Origin: JBBDYG01 sp040901765
GTDB taxonomy: Bacteria; Planctomycetota; Planctomycetia; Pirellulales; Lacipirellulaceae
Direction: 5' to 3'
Length of the DNA stretch: 47,084 bases
NCBI GenBank assembly: GCA_040901765.1
Contig: JBBDYG010000021.1
Location: forward strand, 1-47,084
Of this stretch, positions 29,485 through 39,189 are shown one piece after another. A program made the position numbers and the translations under genes. Numbering within the stretch: position 1 is the stretch's first letter; each line of letters begins with the position of its first letter. The notes under the pieces were generated by a model. The model was not told the origin of the DNA. It saw nothing but the letters and a program-made list of their open reading frames with translations, and did not search any database.

Positions 29485-31179
29485 ATGAATGTTGCATCGA
29501 TTAAACTTACTGCGGGTGAGCGATCCCGCGTCAGTCCCGTTTCTCCGCTTTATCGACTTATCTGGCGGCGGTTTTTTTGGTGCTTCAGCTTTGGGGCTTT
29601 CCAATTATTGACTACCGCCGGTCTTGCTCAGCAAATTAAACAAGGAAACCTCGTTCTCGAGATGGATCGAATCATCAATGTTCCGCCACAGTCGACTTTG
29701 GGGATCACAACGCAAGTTCTTTTCCCGGGCGATGGCTCGAATCGGATCATTCTTCCCGAACTCCGGGGACGAGTTCGCATGCTCGAAAACGGCATCTACA
29801 CCACGTTCCTCGACCTCAGTAGTGAAGTAATTCAAAGCGGCGCCCAAGGGTTGCTTGGCACGGCGCTGCACCCCGGCTACGCCGACCCCGATAGCCTGGG
29901 TTATCGAAAGCTATATACGTTCCACTCCACTTCCGATACCGCGCCGACTCCGGATTTCATCAATCCTGGTCCCGCGTCAACCTATCACAACGTAGTGACC
30001 GAATGGCAGGCCAGCGCCGCGGATCCGAAGGTGGTAGACCTCAGCACGCGGCGAGAAATCTTTCGCGCCACTCACCCCAACGAGTTGCACAGTGGCGGAA
30101 TGGTTACCTTTGGTCCGGATGGCCATCTCTACACGACGATCGGCACGCCGGCGGGCTACGAGCTGAACGCCCAAGACAACTCCAATCTTTTGGGCACCAT
30201 CATTCGCATCGATCCCCTCGATCCGAGCCTGACTCCAGGCAGCGCGAATCCAGTTAGCGCCAACGGCAAGTATCGCATTCCCAGCGACAATCCTTTCCTG
30301 AGCGACCCGGCGCTCGATGAAATATTCGCCTACGGCGTCCGCAATCCGTATCGCTTCTCGGTCGATCCTGTCTCGGGACTTGTGTTCGCCGGAGACGTCG
30401 GCCAGGGGGCCAGGGAAGAGGTGTCAGCGTTTGGTGCTGGCGCAAACCTCGGTTGGCCTTATCGCGAAGGAACGCTGCCGTACATCACACCCCCTATTCC
30501 CGCTCCCACGATGCTCGGTCCGATTGCCGAGTATAGCCACGCCGACGGGCGCTCGGTCATCGGCGGCTTCGTCTATCATGGATCGATACCTGAATTGCAA
30601 GGAAAGTACATTTTCGGCGAATTCAGTTTTGGCACAGGCCCCTTCAGTTCTAGCCGTGGACGGCTTCTCTGGATTGATCCCTTCGATGAGCAGGGAGAAC
30701 TCAAAGATTTCTCCGAAATTGAGATTAATGAGTTCGCTTTCGGACCCGAAACTTGCGCCCTTATGGGCACCTGTAAGTTCGACATGACCCTCTACGGTTT
30801 TGGAGTCGACGAGGACCAAGAACTATACGTCATAGGTACCAGTCCAAATCGACCGAAAATGTATAAGCTTGCTTCCGCATTCGTTGCCCCCGATGGCGAC
30901 TACGATCGCGACGGCACGGTCGATATCGAAGACTACAACGTGTGGCGCGATTCCGTGGGCGCCACCGTCGGATTAAGGCCCGCCGATGGCAACGACGGCG
31001 GCGTGATTGACCAATTGGACTATTTCGTCTGGAAACAGAATTTCGGCGTGACTCTCGGCAGCGGCACGTCTAACGTTGTTCCAGAGCCTTCGGGATTCGT
31101 GGGCGCGGTCATACTTGCAAGCATGTTGTGGACCAACTTGATGATTCGCAGAAAGCACGTGAGCTTACCGCCGACGTGA
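29485..31179 (+). CDS. Secreted PQQ-type glucose/sorbosone dehydrogenase with dockerin and PEP-CTERM tail
   Basis: This is a 564-residue protein. I prefer ATG 29485 to the TTG at 29476. A signal peptide ends near residue 48 (GLAQQ). The following six-bladed propeller belongs to the glucose/sorbosone dehydrogenase (soluble PQQ quinoprotein) family, with blocks GLLGTALHPGY, LHSGGMVTFGPDGHLY, DEIFAYGVRNPYRFSVDP and AGDVGQGAREEVS. A dockerin type I pair is at about 470-530 (DYDRDGTVDIEDYNVWRD). A VPEPS motif, helix and basic end form a PEP-CTERM sorting signal. The likely role is periplasmic or surface oxidation of sugars, but the substrate is unknown. Confidence 0.92.
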   Translation: MNVASIKLTAGERSRVSPVSPLYRLIWRRFFWCFSFGAFQLLTTAGLAQQIKQGNLVLEMDRIINVPPQSTLGITTQVLFPGDGSNRIILPELRGRVRMLENGIYTTFLDLSSEVIQSGAQGLLGTALHPGYADPDSLGYRKLYTFHSTSDTAPTPDFINPGPASTYHNVVTEWQASAADPKVVDLSTRREIFRATHPNELHSGGMVTFGPDGHLYTTIGTPAGYELNAQDNSNLLGTIIRIDPLDPSLTPGSANPVSANGKYRIPSDNPFLSDPALDEIFAYGVRNPYRFSVDPVSGLVFAGDVGQGAREEVSAFGAGANLGWPYREGTLPYITPPIPAPTMLGPIAEYSHADGRSVIGGFVYHGSIPELQGKYIFGEFSFGTGPFSSSRGRLLWIDPFDEQGELKDFSEIEINEFAFGPETCALMGTCKFDMTLYGFGVDEDQELYVIGTSPNRPKMYKLASAFVAPDGDYDRDGTVDIEDYNVWRDSVGATVGLRPADGNDGGVIDQLDYFVWKQNFGVTLGSGTSNVVPEPSGFVGAVILASMLWTNLMIRRKHVSLPPT

Positions 31180-31950
31180 TGTGCTGGTCCTTTGCATCAG
31201 TAAATACATATTGACGACTGATGCTATGGCGGCATTCAGATTTACCGCTCAACGAAAGCGGGACACATCAGATCGATTTCGGGACCATGGCTCTCCATCA
31301 TGTTAGTGACCAATTTCCTGCACCAATTCAGGCTTCCAGATCGGCAGCAGTTTGACGTGGGACGAGAGCCTTCGTACTTGCAAGATCATTCCGAGTAAGC
31401 TGGCAGCTTGTTTACTAACGCCCGGCACATTCGCGGGAGTAGCACCTCAACTGACATCCCGAACGACCCTCTCCCGTCTGAGCCGACGGTCATTTTTTCG
31501 CACCCGCCAGCATATCCCTTACCCTGCCGGGAGATTGGGAAAATTTGATCGTGTAGATTAACGCGGGCTGGGTGATGCGCTGGCGATGGATGTTGAGTCG
31601 ATCGACGCATTCGCGGCGATGGCGACTGACGCTCCAACTTTACGTGGGCCGGCTCAGATCCGAACATTAGTGGTGCCGATGCACCGCAAGTCATTGCCCT
31701 ACTTGTAATCCTTGTAATGTTAAACTTGTTTCATTCCGGTCGCTGCCTCCACGCTCGAGCCTCTCGTTGTCTGCAATCTTAAGATAAGTCTTCTCTTTCG
31801 ATTTACCCCGCATGCGGAACGAACATTTCCATCGACCCGTTGGTTGTTTCATGTTTGAAAGTGAACGCAATTATAGTGCACTATTGGAATAGGTCGGTTA
31901 CGGCGTCGTTGCGAAAGTTCCTATCAGCGGCAAAGCGGTCTGAGTCGGTA
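31180..31950 (+). other. Intergenic region of about 770 bases, no gene supported
   Basis: No frame here has both a ribosome-binding site and a recognisable domain. AT content rises after 31690. The stretch 31560-31710 has a 48-codon open frame without start context. It could hold a decayed gene or the promoter of the giant dockerin protein downstream. Confidence 0.4.
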
Positions 31951-34900
31951 ATGTTTGCATTTCAGTCTTACCGTCGGGTCGGCCTGCGACGGCTTGGCCT
32001 CGAACTTCTTGAGCCGCGGATGCTGTTCTCGTTCGCGCCTGTCGAGCGCGGATGGCTCGCGTACGACGATGGCTTAGTCGGCAACTTGACGAGTGAGTTC
32101 TCCCGCGACGTACCCAGCGTCGATGATCGGGGAATCCCGAGAGACATCGACGAGCGCCGGTTCGGAAACGCCGTCGACCATGCCCCCCTGTTGACGTGGT
32201 TGCCCGGAGAATCACCCCTTACTGCGGCGAGTATCCGCCCGCTGGCTACCGGCTTGGATCACGACGGCGTGACTCCTTTGCTGGTTCTTTCCATCCCCGG
32301 CCAGGAACGCGTTTTCATATTTCGCGGCGAGCATTTTGAACTGGTCGGAAACATTTCTTTTCGCCGTGGCGATTTACCTTGGAATACAAGCGAAACACAG
32401 ACCTATCGGCCCGGCGCCGCGATTGTCCATCACGGGCTGATCGTGTTTTCTGCCGAACGACTTGAAGACACCGATGCCGGTTTGCAAATTGTGGGCACCT
32501 CGTTCATCTATACGCAAGACTACGGCGTCTCTCTCGAACGCGTGGCACAGGTCGGAGGAGGATTCGACGTGCCGGCAATCGCCGGCGGCGTGAGTCATGG
32601 AATGTCACGAGGAAGGCAATGGGCGTTCCTTAATCCCTTCCCGGTCAACGGTCTCAATGACACGAACCACGTTTGGTTCCCTTGGGCGGATTACATCGAA
32701 CGGATGGGGAACCCCAAGGGAGGACAGATCGGATTATTCCAGGCAGTTCGCGACAGCGAGAGCGGAATTTGGACGGTCCTACCCAATCGATTAGTGCATG
32801 AGGAATGGATTGTCGAAGATATCGGCGGATTTCACGCACACACGGCTGCCGTGACTCTCGGCGGAATAATCTCCCACTGGGGAGATGTGGGTTACCGCAA
32901 TCAAATACTATTCCACGAATTTGATCTCGCCAACTACCAGACTGCGCAGATCACAACGCAGGTAGTTTACGGCGGATACGACAGCTCCGGTGCAATTGAG
33001 CGAAATGCTCCACAGCCAGTCGCCGCGGCGCCAGCGCCGGTGCTCGGCGAGCATTTCGCCTCAGGCGACACGACTCAGGAAATGGTGCTTCACTTTGGAT
33101 CTCTCACCAACTCGACTGACGCACTGACTGTTTCCGCTCCTGTAAGCCAACCCATGCGCAACACTCAGGGGACTTCGTATGCCGGCACAACCATTCTCCA
33201 TCTGCAATGGGTCCAAGGACGAGGTTATGTTTCCGGAGGAGTAGTTGATCCCTTCTACCACTTTTCGCCGGACGGTGTGACTTGGGCGCCTATGAACTTA
33301 CCACCTGGCGGCGGCGGCTTTGGCCGAATGTGGATTTATGGATCAAAGCTACTGGTGCTGGATAGCGAGAACAGAACCTGGTTGGCGGATATACCGGTGG
33401 TGAACCGAGTTCTACCGCTGCAAATCGCACCTGGGGGAACTAACCGCATCGGAGATTCTCTGCCGTTGCAGGTCGGTCTCGCAATGGGCAATACGCGCCG
33501 CGAGGTGGAGTTTGTCGACGGGATATGGCGGTATGTCGACGACCAACAACACCTCTCACCGCAACCGGCGACGCCGCCGTTTCCGGCGTCAACTGCCGTC
33601 TACGAGGTGAACCTGGGATCAACCTCGCGGGAGCTGGGCACATGGTGGCTCCAACCGGAAGGCGAAACTCTCGACGCCTCGCGGCCAAATCTGCTCGATA
33701 TGTGGATCTACAACCTTGGTAGTCAGGCAGTTCGCCTGGGCACGCGGCTGCGTGTTCCGACGACCGGCTCCGCGGCCTCAGAACAAACCCACGAATCGAA
33801 CGTCAATTTTGAATGGGTGCCGCTGGGCGTACGACAAGATCCCCCCGTCGATGGTGAAGGCCGATTTGCAGTTGGCTTCTATACCAGTCGCACTGGAAGC
33901 GTCAATGCCGACGCCCGATTCCTAATCGCACCGCGTTACTTCGGCGAGCTGAACACACCGCCGTACCCGTTAGAGCCGTTGGCGAGCGGTAGCAATGAAC
34001 TGGAGGTGGTGACCGGTTTCCGGCTGGCGCAGGCGTGGTCCGCGGGGCTAGTGTTTCAATGGCCACACAACGCTCCGCAGTCGATGAGTGGGAAAATGCC
34101 GGTTGCCTCGCTCCGCGCGGCGGACGGTGGTTATCTGGAGTTCTCGGTGGAATACAACGGCGCCACGTCGGCGCGGCTGGTGGTCGAATTTGTCCGTCCG
34201 GGAATGCCGACGGCACGGATGGATTTCTCGCAGAACATCCTTCGCGGCGACATCATTGAAGTCGTCCTCGGTGGGAGCGATCACGCCATATCCGGCACGG
34301 TTCGCATTGGCGGGCGCGAACCGATTGCTCGCCAGATTCAACTTATTGGAAGTCCGCTAGCTGCTTTCGACCAGTTCGCTTGGGCGTCCGGCGATGGCGC
34401 AAAGGTGACGACCGTGAACCCTTTGCTCGTCATGATCGATGGCGAGATCATGTGGAACGCCCAACAGCAAGTCGCGTGGCTGCGATCGACCCTGGAGGGC
34501 AGACCCACGTTCCGAGTCAATCCGTACCCAGGTGACTTCAACTTTGACGGGGTCGTGGATGACGAGGACCGAACTGTTTGGGAAGCGAATATTGGTTCGA
34601 CATCTAATTTAGCAGCCGACGCCAACTTGGATGGTGTCGTGAACCAAGCCGACTATGAAGTCTGGCTGCAGTACCTCGGCACAAGGGCGCCGTCGCCGAT
34701 GAACCCCCTGCCCGGGGATTTTGATTTCAACGGCATCGTCAATTCCGCCGATTACTTTGTGTGGCGCGATACGCGTGGCTCGAAGCTGAAGCTAAACGCC
34801 GATGCCGATCGCAATGGAATCGTAGACCAACTCGATTACGATATCTGGTACAGTCAATTCGGAAAGAGAGCGGAGGCGCCGCCACAGCCGCTGCCGGGTG

Positions 34901-35388
34901 ACTTCAACTTCAATGGCGTTGTAACTGCCGCTGACTACACCGTTTGGCGCGACACATTCGGTGCCCGAAATAACCTCAACGCCGATGCGGACCGCAACGG
35001 CGTCGTGGACACGGCCGACCTCGACATCTGGCGCAGCCAGTTCGGCAAGTCGCTTCCGGTCGATCCCCCTCAGGACGGCGCAGCCAACGAGTCCGAGGCG
35101 CTCAGCGTTATGGCTTGGGGCGATACCTCGCCCGCGTCAACTTCAAGATCAACGCGGCCAGCGACTGCCGTGCCCGCTGCGAACTCCTCGCTAAGCAACG
35201 CCAAGGAGTTGTTGATTCTCGACGCGGCCTACGCGGCGATCGACTCTCAGGACGAACCGGCTGTGACTGCCAGACTTCGAATTGATCGCTTTGAAGATTC
35301 GGCAAGGAATCTAGCGTTCTGCGCGTCGATGCTGAATCTGGCCGTGGGCGCGCGGACTCTTTCCGCTGAAATCGACGCTTCGTTCTGA
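31951..35388 (+). CDS. Giant secreted protein with three dockerin type I domains
   Basis: This is an 1145-residue protein from ATG 31951. The N-terminus has the Arg-rich then LELLEPRMLF motif that many planctomycete surface proteins carry in place of a simple signal peptide. Residues about 30-840 are beta-rich with repeated propeller-like segments (LLVLSIPGQERVFIF, LIVFSAERLED); I recognise no enzyme motif. Three dockerin pairs follow at about 850-1055, each with two Dx(N/D)xDGxV calcium loops (DFNFDGVVDDEDR, DFDFNGIVNSADY, DFNFNGVVTAADY). There is no PEP-CTERM; the C-terminus is a helical tail. The start could also be upstream at 31840, but that part lacks signal-like character. Confidence 0.85.
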   Translation: MFAFQSYRRVGLRRLGLELLEPRMLFSFAPVERGWLAYDDGLVGNLTSEFSRDVPSVDDRGIPRDIDERRFGNAVDHAPLLTWLPGESPLTAASIRPLATGLDHDGVTPLLVLSIPGQERVFIFRGEHFELVGNISFRRGDLPWNTSETQTYRPGAAIVHHGLIVFSAERLEDTDAGLQIVGTSFIYTQDYGVSLERVAQVGGGFDVPAIAGGVSHGMSRGRQWAFLNPFPVNGLNDTNHVWFPWADYIERMGNPKGGQIGLFQAVRDSESGIWTVLPNRLVHEEWIVEDIGGFHAHTAAVTLGGIISHWGDVGYRNQILFHEFDLANYQTAQITTQVVYGGYDSSGAIERNAPQPVAAAPAPVLGEHFASGDTTQEMVLHFGSLTNSTDALTVSAPVSQPMRNTQGTSYAGTTILHLQWVQGRGYVSGGVVDPFYHFSPDGVTWAPMNLPPGGGGFGRMWIYGSKLLVLDSENRTWLADIPVVNRVLPLQIAPGGTNRIGDSLPLQVGLAMGNTRREVEFVDGIWRYVDDQQHLSPQPATPPFPASTAVYEVNLGSTSRELGTWWLQPEGETLDASRPNLLDMWIYNLGSQAVRLGTRLRVPTTGSAASEQTHESNVNFEWVPLGVRQDPPVDGEGRFAVGFYTSRTGSVNADARFLIAPRYFGELNTPPYPLEPLASGSNELEVVTGFRLAQAWSAGLVFQWPHNAPQSMSGKMPVASLRAADGGYLEFSVEYNGATSARLVVEFVRPGMPTARMDFSQNILRGDIIEVVLGGSDHAISGTVRIGGREPIARQIQLIGSPLAAFDQFAWASGDGAKVTTVNPLLVMIDGEIMWNAQQQVAWLRSTLEGRPTFRVNPYPGDFNFDGVVDDEDRTVWEANIGSTSNLAADANLDGVVNQADYEVWLQYLGTRAPSPMNPLPGDFDFNGIVNSADYFVWRDTRGSKLKLNADADRNGIVDQLDYDIWYSQFGKRAEAPPQPLPGDFNFNGVVTAADYTVWRDTFGARNNLNADADRNGVVDTADLDIWRSQFGKSLPVDPPQDGAANESEALSVMAWGDTSPASTSRSTRPATAVPAANSSLSNAKELLILDAAYAAIDSQDEPAVTARLRIDRFEDSARNLAFCASMLNLAVGARTLSAEIDASF

Positions 35389-35500
35389 TGGCGTAATGCT
35401 AGCGGCGGATGTTGCTGCCGCCCTGGCGGCACGGCGTCGATTCCTCTAGAACGCTCATCCTCTTCACCGCCCGCGCACTCTCCACCCGCACAGGTTGGGA

Positions 35501-36418
35501 ATGGTAGCCCTTATCTCCGCCCTGCTAATCGTCTGCGCCTGCGGCATAGCCAATGGGCAGCAGATCGAAGAAGTGCCCACCGAGCCGTTGCCTTCGTTGC
35601 TGCAGCAGCCGGCGTACGCCGCGCCGGTATTCGAAGAATCGCCCGAACCGTTTCAGGGAATCGCGTGCGCGGACGAATGTGTCGATTGCGGGCCGCTCAT
35701 CGTGCAGGACAGCCATTGGTACGCCGGGGTGGATGTGTTGGCGACGCGATTCAGTTACACGGCTTACAATACGAATTGGAACGAACCGACAATTGCCGTG
35801 CGGCCCTACATCGGCTGGGAGAACGATTCGGGTATCGGGTTTCGTGGGCGCTGGTGGTTTCTTGGAGCACAGGGAGAGGCGGCCACAGCAAATCACCTTT
35901 ATGTCGCCGACTCAATCTTTCCCTACGACTCGATGATGGAAGTCTCGCTTTCAGCGGCCAACTTGGACGTCGAATTCTATCGCCGATTTTATTACGATGC
36001 GACTAGCTTCGTCCTGGGCGTGGGAACTAAAGCCACTTCGATTGATTACGAGTACGGCCCCTACACTTCAGAGCAGTCTGCAGCGGCAGGCGTTGGTGCA
36101 TTCGCCGAGGGAATTCATCCGCTGTATGTTGGCCCAAAGGTCGGCTGTGCGTTCATTGGCTACGCGCGGATTGGATTGCTGACAGGCGAAATTGAGAGTC
36201 GTTACGAGACTCACTTTGGAACGAGCCAACCGTACGAATACGATCTGAATATGTCAACCACCGAAATTGGAATCGGCTTGGAACTTACACGAACGTTTCG
36301 GCGGTGGGACTTTGTGTTCCAATTGGTTACCGAGACGCAGCGATGGGAACAAGGTAGCATCGCATCGAGGAATTTATCATTCGACGCTCTCGGGCTGCGA
36401 TTTGGCGGGCAATGGTAA
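35501..36418 (+). CDS. Outer-membrane beta-barrel protein, Lpg1974/BBP7-like
   Basis: This is a 305-residue protein with a signal peptide ending near NGQQ (residue 20). ATG 35501 is preferred to TTG 35495. The body alternates aromatic and small residues in barrel strands (RFSYTAYNTN, YIGWENDSGIGFRGRWWF, DVEFYRRFYYDATSFVLGVG) and ends in FGGQW, with the terminal aromatic typical of barrel insertion. This matches the planctomycete BBP7/Lpg1974-type pore family by general pattern. It lies downstream of the dockerin protein (112 bp) on the same strand and converges with the next gene. Confidence 0.78.
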   Translation: MVALISALLIVCACGIANGQQIEEVPTEPLPSLLQQPAYAAPVFEESPEPFQGIACADECVDCGPLIVQDSHWYAGVDVLATRFSYTAYNTNWNEPTIAVRPYIGWENDSGIGFRGRWWFLGAQGEAATANHLYVADSIFPYDSMMEVSLSAANLDVEFYRRFYYDATSFVLGVGTKATSIDYEYGPYTSEQSAAAGVGAFAEGIHPLYVGPKVGCAFIGYARIGLLTGEIESRYETHFGTSQPYEYDLNMSTTEIGIGLELTRTFRRWDFVFQLVTETQRWEQGSIASRNLSFDALGLRFGGQW

Positions 36419-36448
36419 AATTCGCCGCGGTCGGGGACGACGCGGCTC
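36418..36448. repeat. 31-bp dispersed repeat, copy 2
   Basis: It matches the reverse complement of 3148-3178 at 30 of 31 positions. It lies exactly between two convergent stop codons, overlapping both, and contains the CCGCG...CGCGG stem. A bidirectional terminator role is plausible. Confidence 0.75.
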
Positions 36449-36812
36449 ACCCATTTCGCGCCGCCCAGGTGCGAAAGCTCGCTTCGTCCAGCGTAACTCC
36501 CTCGCGGACCAGCTCGAACGCGATCTCCGCATCGGGCCAGCCGAAGCAGCGCAACAATTCGTCGAACATTGGCTTCGGACAATTGCCGTGTAGTTCGACG
36601 CGGTGCAACCGATCGGCCGATTCGAAAAGCTGGCCATTGACGACCCACCGCTTGCCCTCCCTTTCGCCGCCAGCGATGAGAAAGTATCCGTCCGGCTCCG
36701 TGTCCATCCGCGGAAGCTGCATCAAGCGCGCTTGGGCTTCGTCGAAGGTAACGGCAAAGGGCTCCGAAGCGGCGAAAAGACTTACGTGAATGCAGGGTAT
36801 GGTGGTATCCAC
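36447..36812 (-). CDS. Unknown planctomycete-type protein
   Basis: This is a 121-residue soluble protein without signal or membrane segment. I chose GTG 36812 because the next possible start at 36896 would overlap the upstream PEP-CTERM gene by 74 bases. The region RLHRVELHGNCPKPMFDELLRCFGWP (residues about 69-94) reads like a conserved core, and I recall similar hypothetical proteins in other planctomycetes. No function can be offered. It follows the PEP-CTERM gene by 10 bp. Confidence 0.65.
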   Translation of the reverse strand: MDTTIPCIHVSLFAASEPFAVTFDEAQARLMQLPRMDTEPDGYFLIAGGEREGKRWVVNGQLFESADRLHRVELHGNCPKPMFDELLRCFGWPDAEIAFELVREGVTLDEASFRTWAARNG

Positions 36813-36822
36813 GGTAACGCCG

Positions 36823-37566
36823 TCATCCGTGTCGATTGGTCGTATTACGGCGCGAGCCGATGCCTGCGAAACTTCCTCCCGTGGCCAGCCCCACAATCCA
36901 TATCAATAACGAAGGCTCCGGTACCGCCACTACTCTAAACTGGAATGCTGATGGCACTACCACCGCCGGCGTGGCATCGTCCAGCGGAAACCCAAAGGGA
37001 GAGTTCGGGGACGGAATAACTACGTTCGCAGGTGGCACAAATGATTCAGGATTGAAATCTGGCAAATAGCTGGGTGGCAGGTACCAATGAGAGACAGTCA
37101 CTTCGTACTGGCCCGGAGACAACTGTCCCAAAAAAAGCCCTGTCTCTTGCGGCGAAACAAAAGCGTTTCCAATCCAAGGGAGAGGAAAATGAAACACGTT
37201 TAACTTTACTTCGAGTCCGTTAACCAGCACTTGGTCCCACAAGGTCGAGCCACCAGAAGTCGAACTCCCTCCGTGAGAAGGGTAGACAAGTGTCAGATCG
37301 TCGAACTCCGTAAGCCTAACGCTTGCCTGCGGAGGAGTAGCCGGAGGTGGCTCAAAAAATTGAAAGGACTGGTAGCTGCGCGGTTGCGAGATGTTTTCGT
37401 CATCTTGGCTCACTCGGACGTGTGGCGGTCGAAGTTCGAAAATACTCGATGGGAAGTATTCGTCCGCATGTGCCGAATTCTCACGATCGATTGTAACTAA
37501 TGCCAAAAGCAAAAAGATCAAACTTCGCGAAATGAGCCCAATGATTCGATACTGAGGGATGAGCAT
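36823..37566 (-). CDS. PEP-CTERM sorting-domain protein
   Basis: This is a 247-residue secreted protein starting at ATG 37566 (an AAGGAG site lies rather far upstream, about 15 bases). The signal peptide (RSLIFLLLALVTI) is followed by a processing region near HADE. The middle has Pro- and Ser-rich stretches and no recognised enzyme domain. The end is VPEPSLLIWIVGLATGGSFAGIGSRR, quoted in parts: VPEPS, a hydrophobic helix, then Arg-rich residues. Such proteins are exported and processed by the exosortase route. Its partners are unknown. Confidence 0.82.
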   Translation of the reverse strand: MLIPQYRIIGLISRSLIFLLLALVTIDRENSAHADEYFPSSIFELRPPHVRVSQDDENISQPRSYQSFQFFEPPPATPPQASVRLTEFDDLTLVYPSHGGSSTSGGSTLWDQVLVNGLEVKLNVFHFPLPWIGNAFVSPQETGLFLGQLSPGQYEVTVSHWYLPPSYLPDFNPESFVPPANVVIPSPNSPFGFPLDDATPAVVVPSAFQFRVVAVPEPSLLIWIVGLATGGSFAGIGSRRNTTNRHG

Positions 37567-37660
37567 TGCAATGAATTTCAACTCCTTATGAGACCTTAGT
37601 ACACGCGACTGTACGCCCAACTAGAGGATAAGTACATGGTATTCTCTTTGTTGACAATCG

Positions 37661-38869
37661 CTAATTCGGCAACTGATGCCCCAGTTTATCTCGTTTCGTT
37701 GCCAAGTACTGGGCATTATGCTCGTGAATCGGCGGCACGATCGGCACTTGATCGACCACTTCCAAGTCGAAGCCGCCATAGATAAAGGCATCCGTCTTCT
37801 TGGGGTTGTTGGTAAGGAGTCGAATCTTGCGCAAGCCAAGGTCTTTGAGGAGTTGGATGCCAACGCCGTAGTCGCGAGGGTCGGCCTTAAAACCGAGCGC
37901 CACGTTCGCTTCGACCGTGTCGAGGCCTTCGTCTTGCAGGCCGTAGGCTTTGATCTTCTCGACCAAGCCGATGCCGCGGCCTTCTTGTGGTAAATAAACT
38001 AACACGCCGGTTCCTTCGCGGCTAATCATGTCGAGTGCCATGTGAAGCTGGTCGCCGCAGTCGCACCGGAGCGACTCGAGCAAGTCGCCCGTGAAGCACG
38101 AAGAATGGAGCCGCACGAGCGGTGCCACGACGGAGGTCGGGTCGCCCATGACAAAGACGATCGGCTCTTGCGTTTCATATTGCACGCCATAGGCGACGAT
38201 TGTGCCGACGCCATACCTGGTGGGGAGCTTCGCCTCCGCTTTGCGGTAGACGAGCTTCTCGCGCACGCGGCGATGGGCGATCAATTGCTCGATCGAGATG
38301 ATCGGTAAATCATACTGCTTCGCGAGGATTACAAGCTGGTCGCGCGTCGCCCGGTCGCCCGTCTCGTCGAGGATTTCGCAGAGCACGCCGGCGGGCATCA
38401 AGCCGGCCATGCGGGCGAGGTCCACCGCAGCTTCGGTGTGCCCCGCGCGGCGGAGCACTCCCCCCTCTTTGGCCACCAAGGGGAAGAGGTGTCCAGGCCG
38501 AACGAAATCGGCTGGCGCGCTTTTCGGATCGCAAATCGACTGGATCGTGCAGGCCCGCTCGGAGGCGGTGATGCCCGTGCGGCACGAACGGTGGTCCACC
38601 GGCACCGTGTAACTGGTGCCCAGTGGGGCGGTGTTCGTGTCGACCATCGGGTGCAGCCGCAGCCGCTCGCTTACCTCCGGCAGGATCGGCATGCAAAGCT
38701 GCCCCCTGCCGTGGGTAATCATGAAGTTGACCGTCGCCGGCGTCACTTTTTCGGCCGCGCAGATGAAATCCCCCTCGTTTTCGCGGTCCTCGGCATCGAC
38801 CACGATCGCGACTTTGCCGTGGCGGATCGCCTCGACGGCTTGTTCAATAGTGGAAAAACGGCTCGACAA
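37661..38869 (-). CDS. ribBA: Bifunctional riboflavin biosynthesis protein RibBA
   Basis: At 402 residues it has the usual length. The N-terminal domain (about 1-205) is 3,4-dihydroxy-2-butanone-4-phosphate synthase, with EDRENEGDF at 27-35 and GHTEAAVDLARMAGL at 143-157. The C-terminal domain is GTP cyclohydrolase II, with zinc cysteines Cys258, Cys269 and Cys271 (SSCFTG...LRCDCGDQ), GRGIGLVEK and LTNNPKK. It makes the two precursors of riboflavin. The start is a TTG at 38869 with GGAG 10 bases upstream. The gene upstream encodes a small membrane protein on the same strand 23 bp away. Confidence 0.97.
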   Translation of the reverse strand: MSSRFSTIEQAVEAIRHGKVAIVVDAEDRENEGDFICAAEKVTPATVNFMITHGRGQLCMPILPEVSERLRLHPMVDTNTAPLGTSYTVPVDHRSCRTGITASERACTIQSICDPKSAPADFVRPGHLFPLVAKEGGVLRRAGHTEAAVDLARMAGLMPAGVLCEILDETGDRATRDQLVILAKQYDLPIISIEQLIAHRRVREKLVYRKAEAKLPTRYGVGTIVAYGVQYETQEPIVFVMGDPTSVVAPLVRLHSSCFTGDLLESLRCDCGDQLHMALDMISREGTGVLVYLPQEGRGIGLVEKIKAYGLQDEGLDTVEANVALGFKADPRDYGVGIQLLKDLGLRKIRLLTNNPKKTDAFIYGGFDLEVVDQVPIVPPIHEHNAQYLATKRDKLGHQLPN

Positions 38870-38892
38870 TACTGGCTCCTTGGTGGGTTCCC

Positions 38893-39102
38893 TTAATTAT
38901 CCGGCCCCGGCTGTCCTTTTCCCAGTCCCAGCAGATAGCACAGAAGGAGCGACGAGGTGAATAAGAAGGGGACGAACGCGACGAGGCCAATTACATAGCC
39001 GGCCGGCAACGGGCCATAAATCAGACTCCACGAGGACCAAGCAACCACCGGCCCCAACACCACCAATATACACAGCAGTATCTGCCATTTCTGATCGCGC
39101 AT
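38893..39102 (-). CDS. Small two-helix membrane protein
   Basis: This is a 69-residue protein with a strong AGGAGGTGAG ribosome-binding site before the ATG at 39102. Two hydrophobic segments (about 8-28 and 36-60) leave short charged ends. It is probably an inner-membrane protein. It precedes ribBA by 23 bp, so they may share a transcript, but no functional link is known to me. Confidence 0.72.
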   Translation of the reverse strand: MRDQKWQILLCILVVLGPVVAWSSWSLIYGPLPAGYVIGLVAFVPFLFTSSLLLCYLLGLGKGQPGPDN

Positions 39103-39189
39103 CTGAATCTCACCTCCTGCTTTGCGGACACGATTCCTGTGCCCTATGATGAAACCGCAAACTCGCGGGCTGAAATCACGGCGACCCCC

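Noticed and set aside
31386..31694. 102-codon minus-strand open frame
   Set aside because: No ribosome-binding site, biased composition (His/Pro/Arg) and no family resemblance; probably chance.
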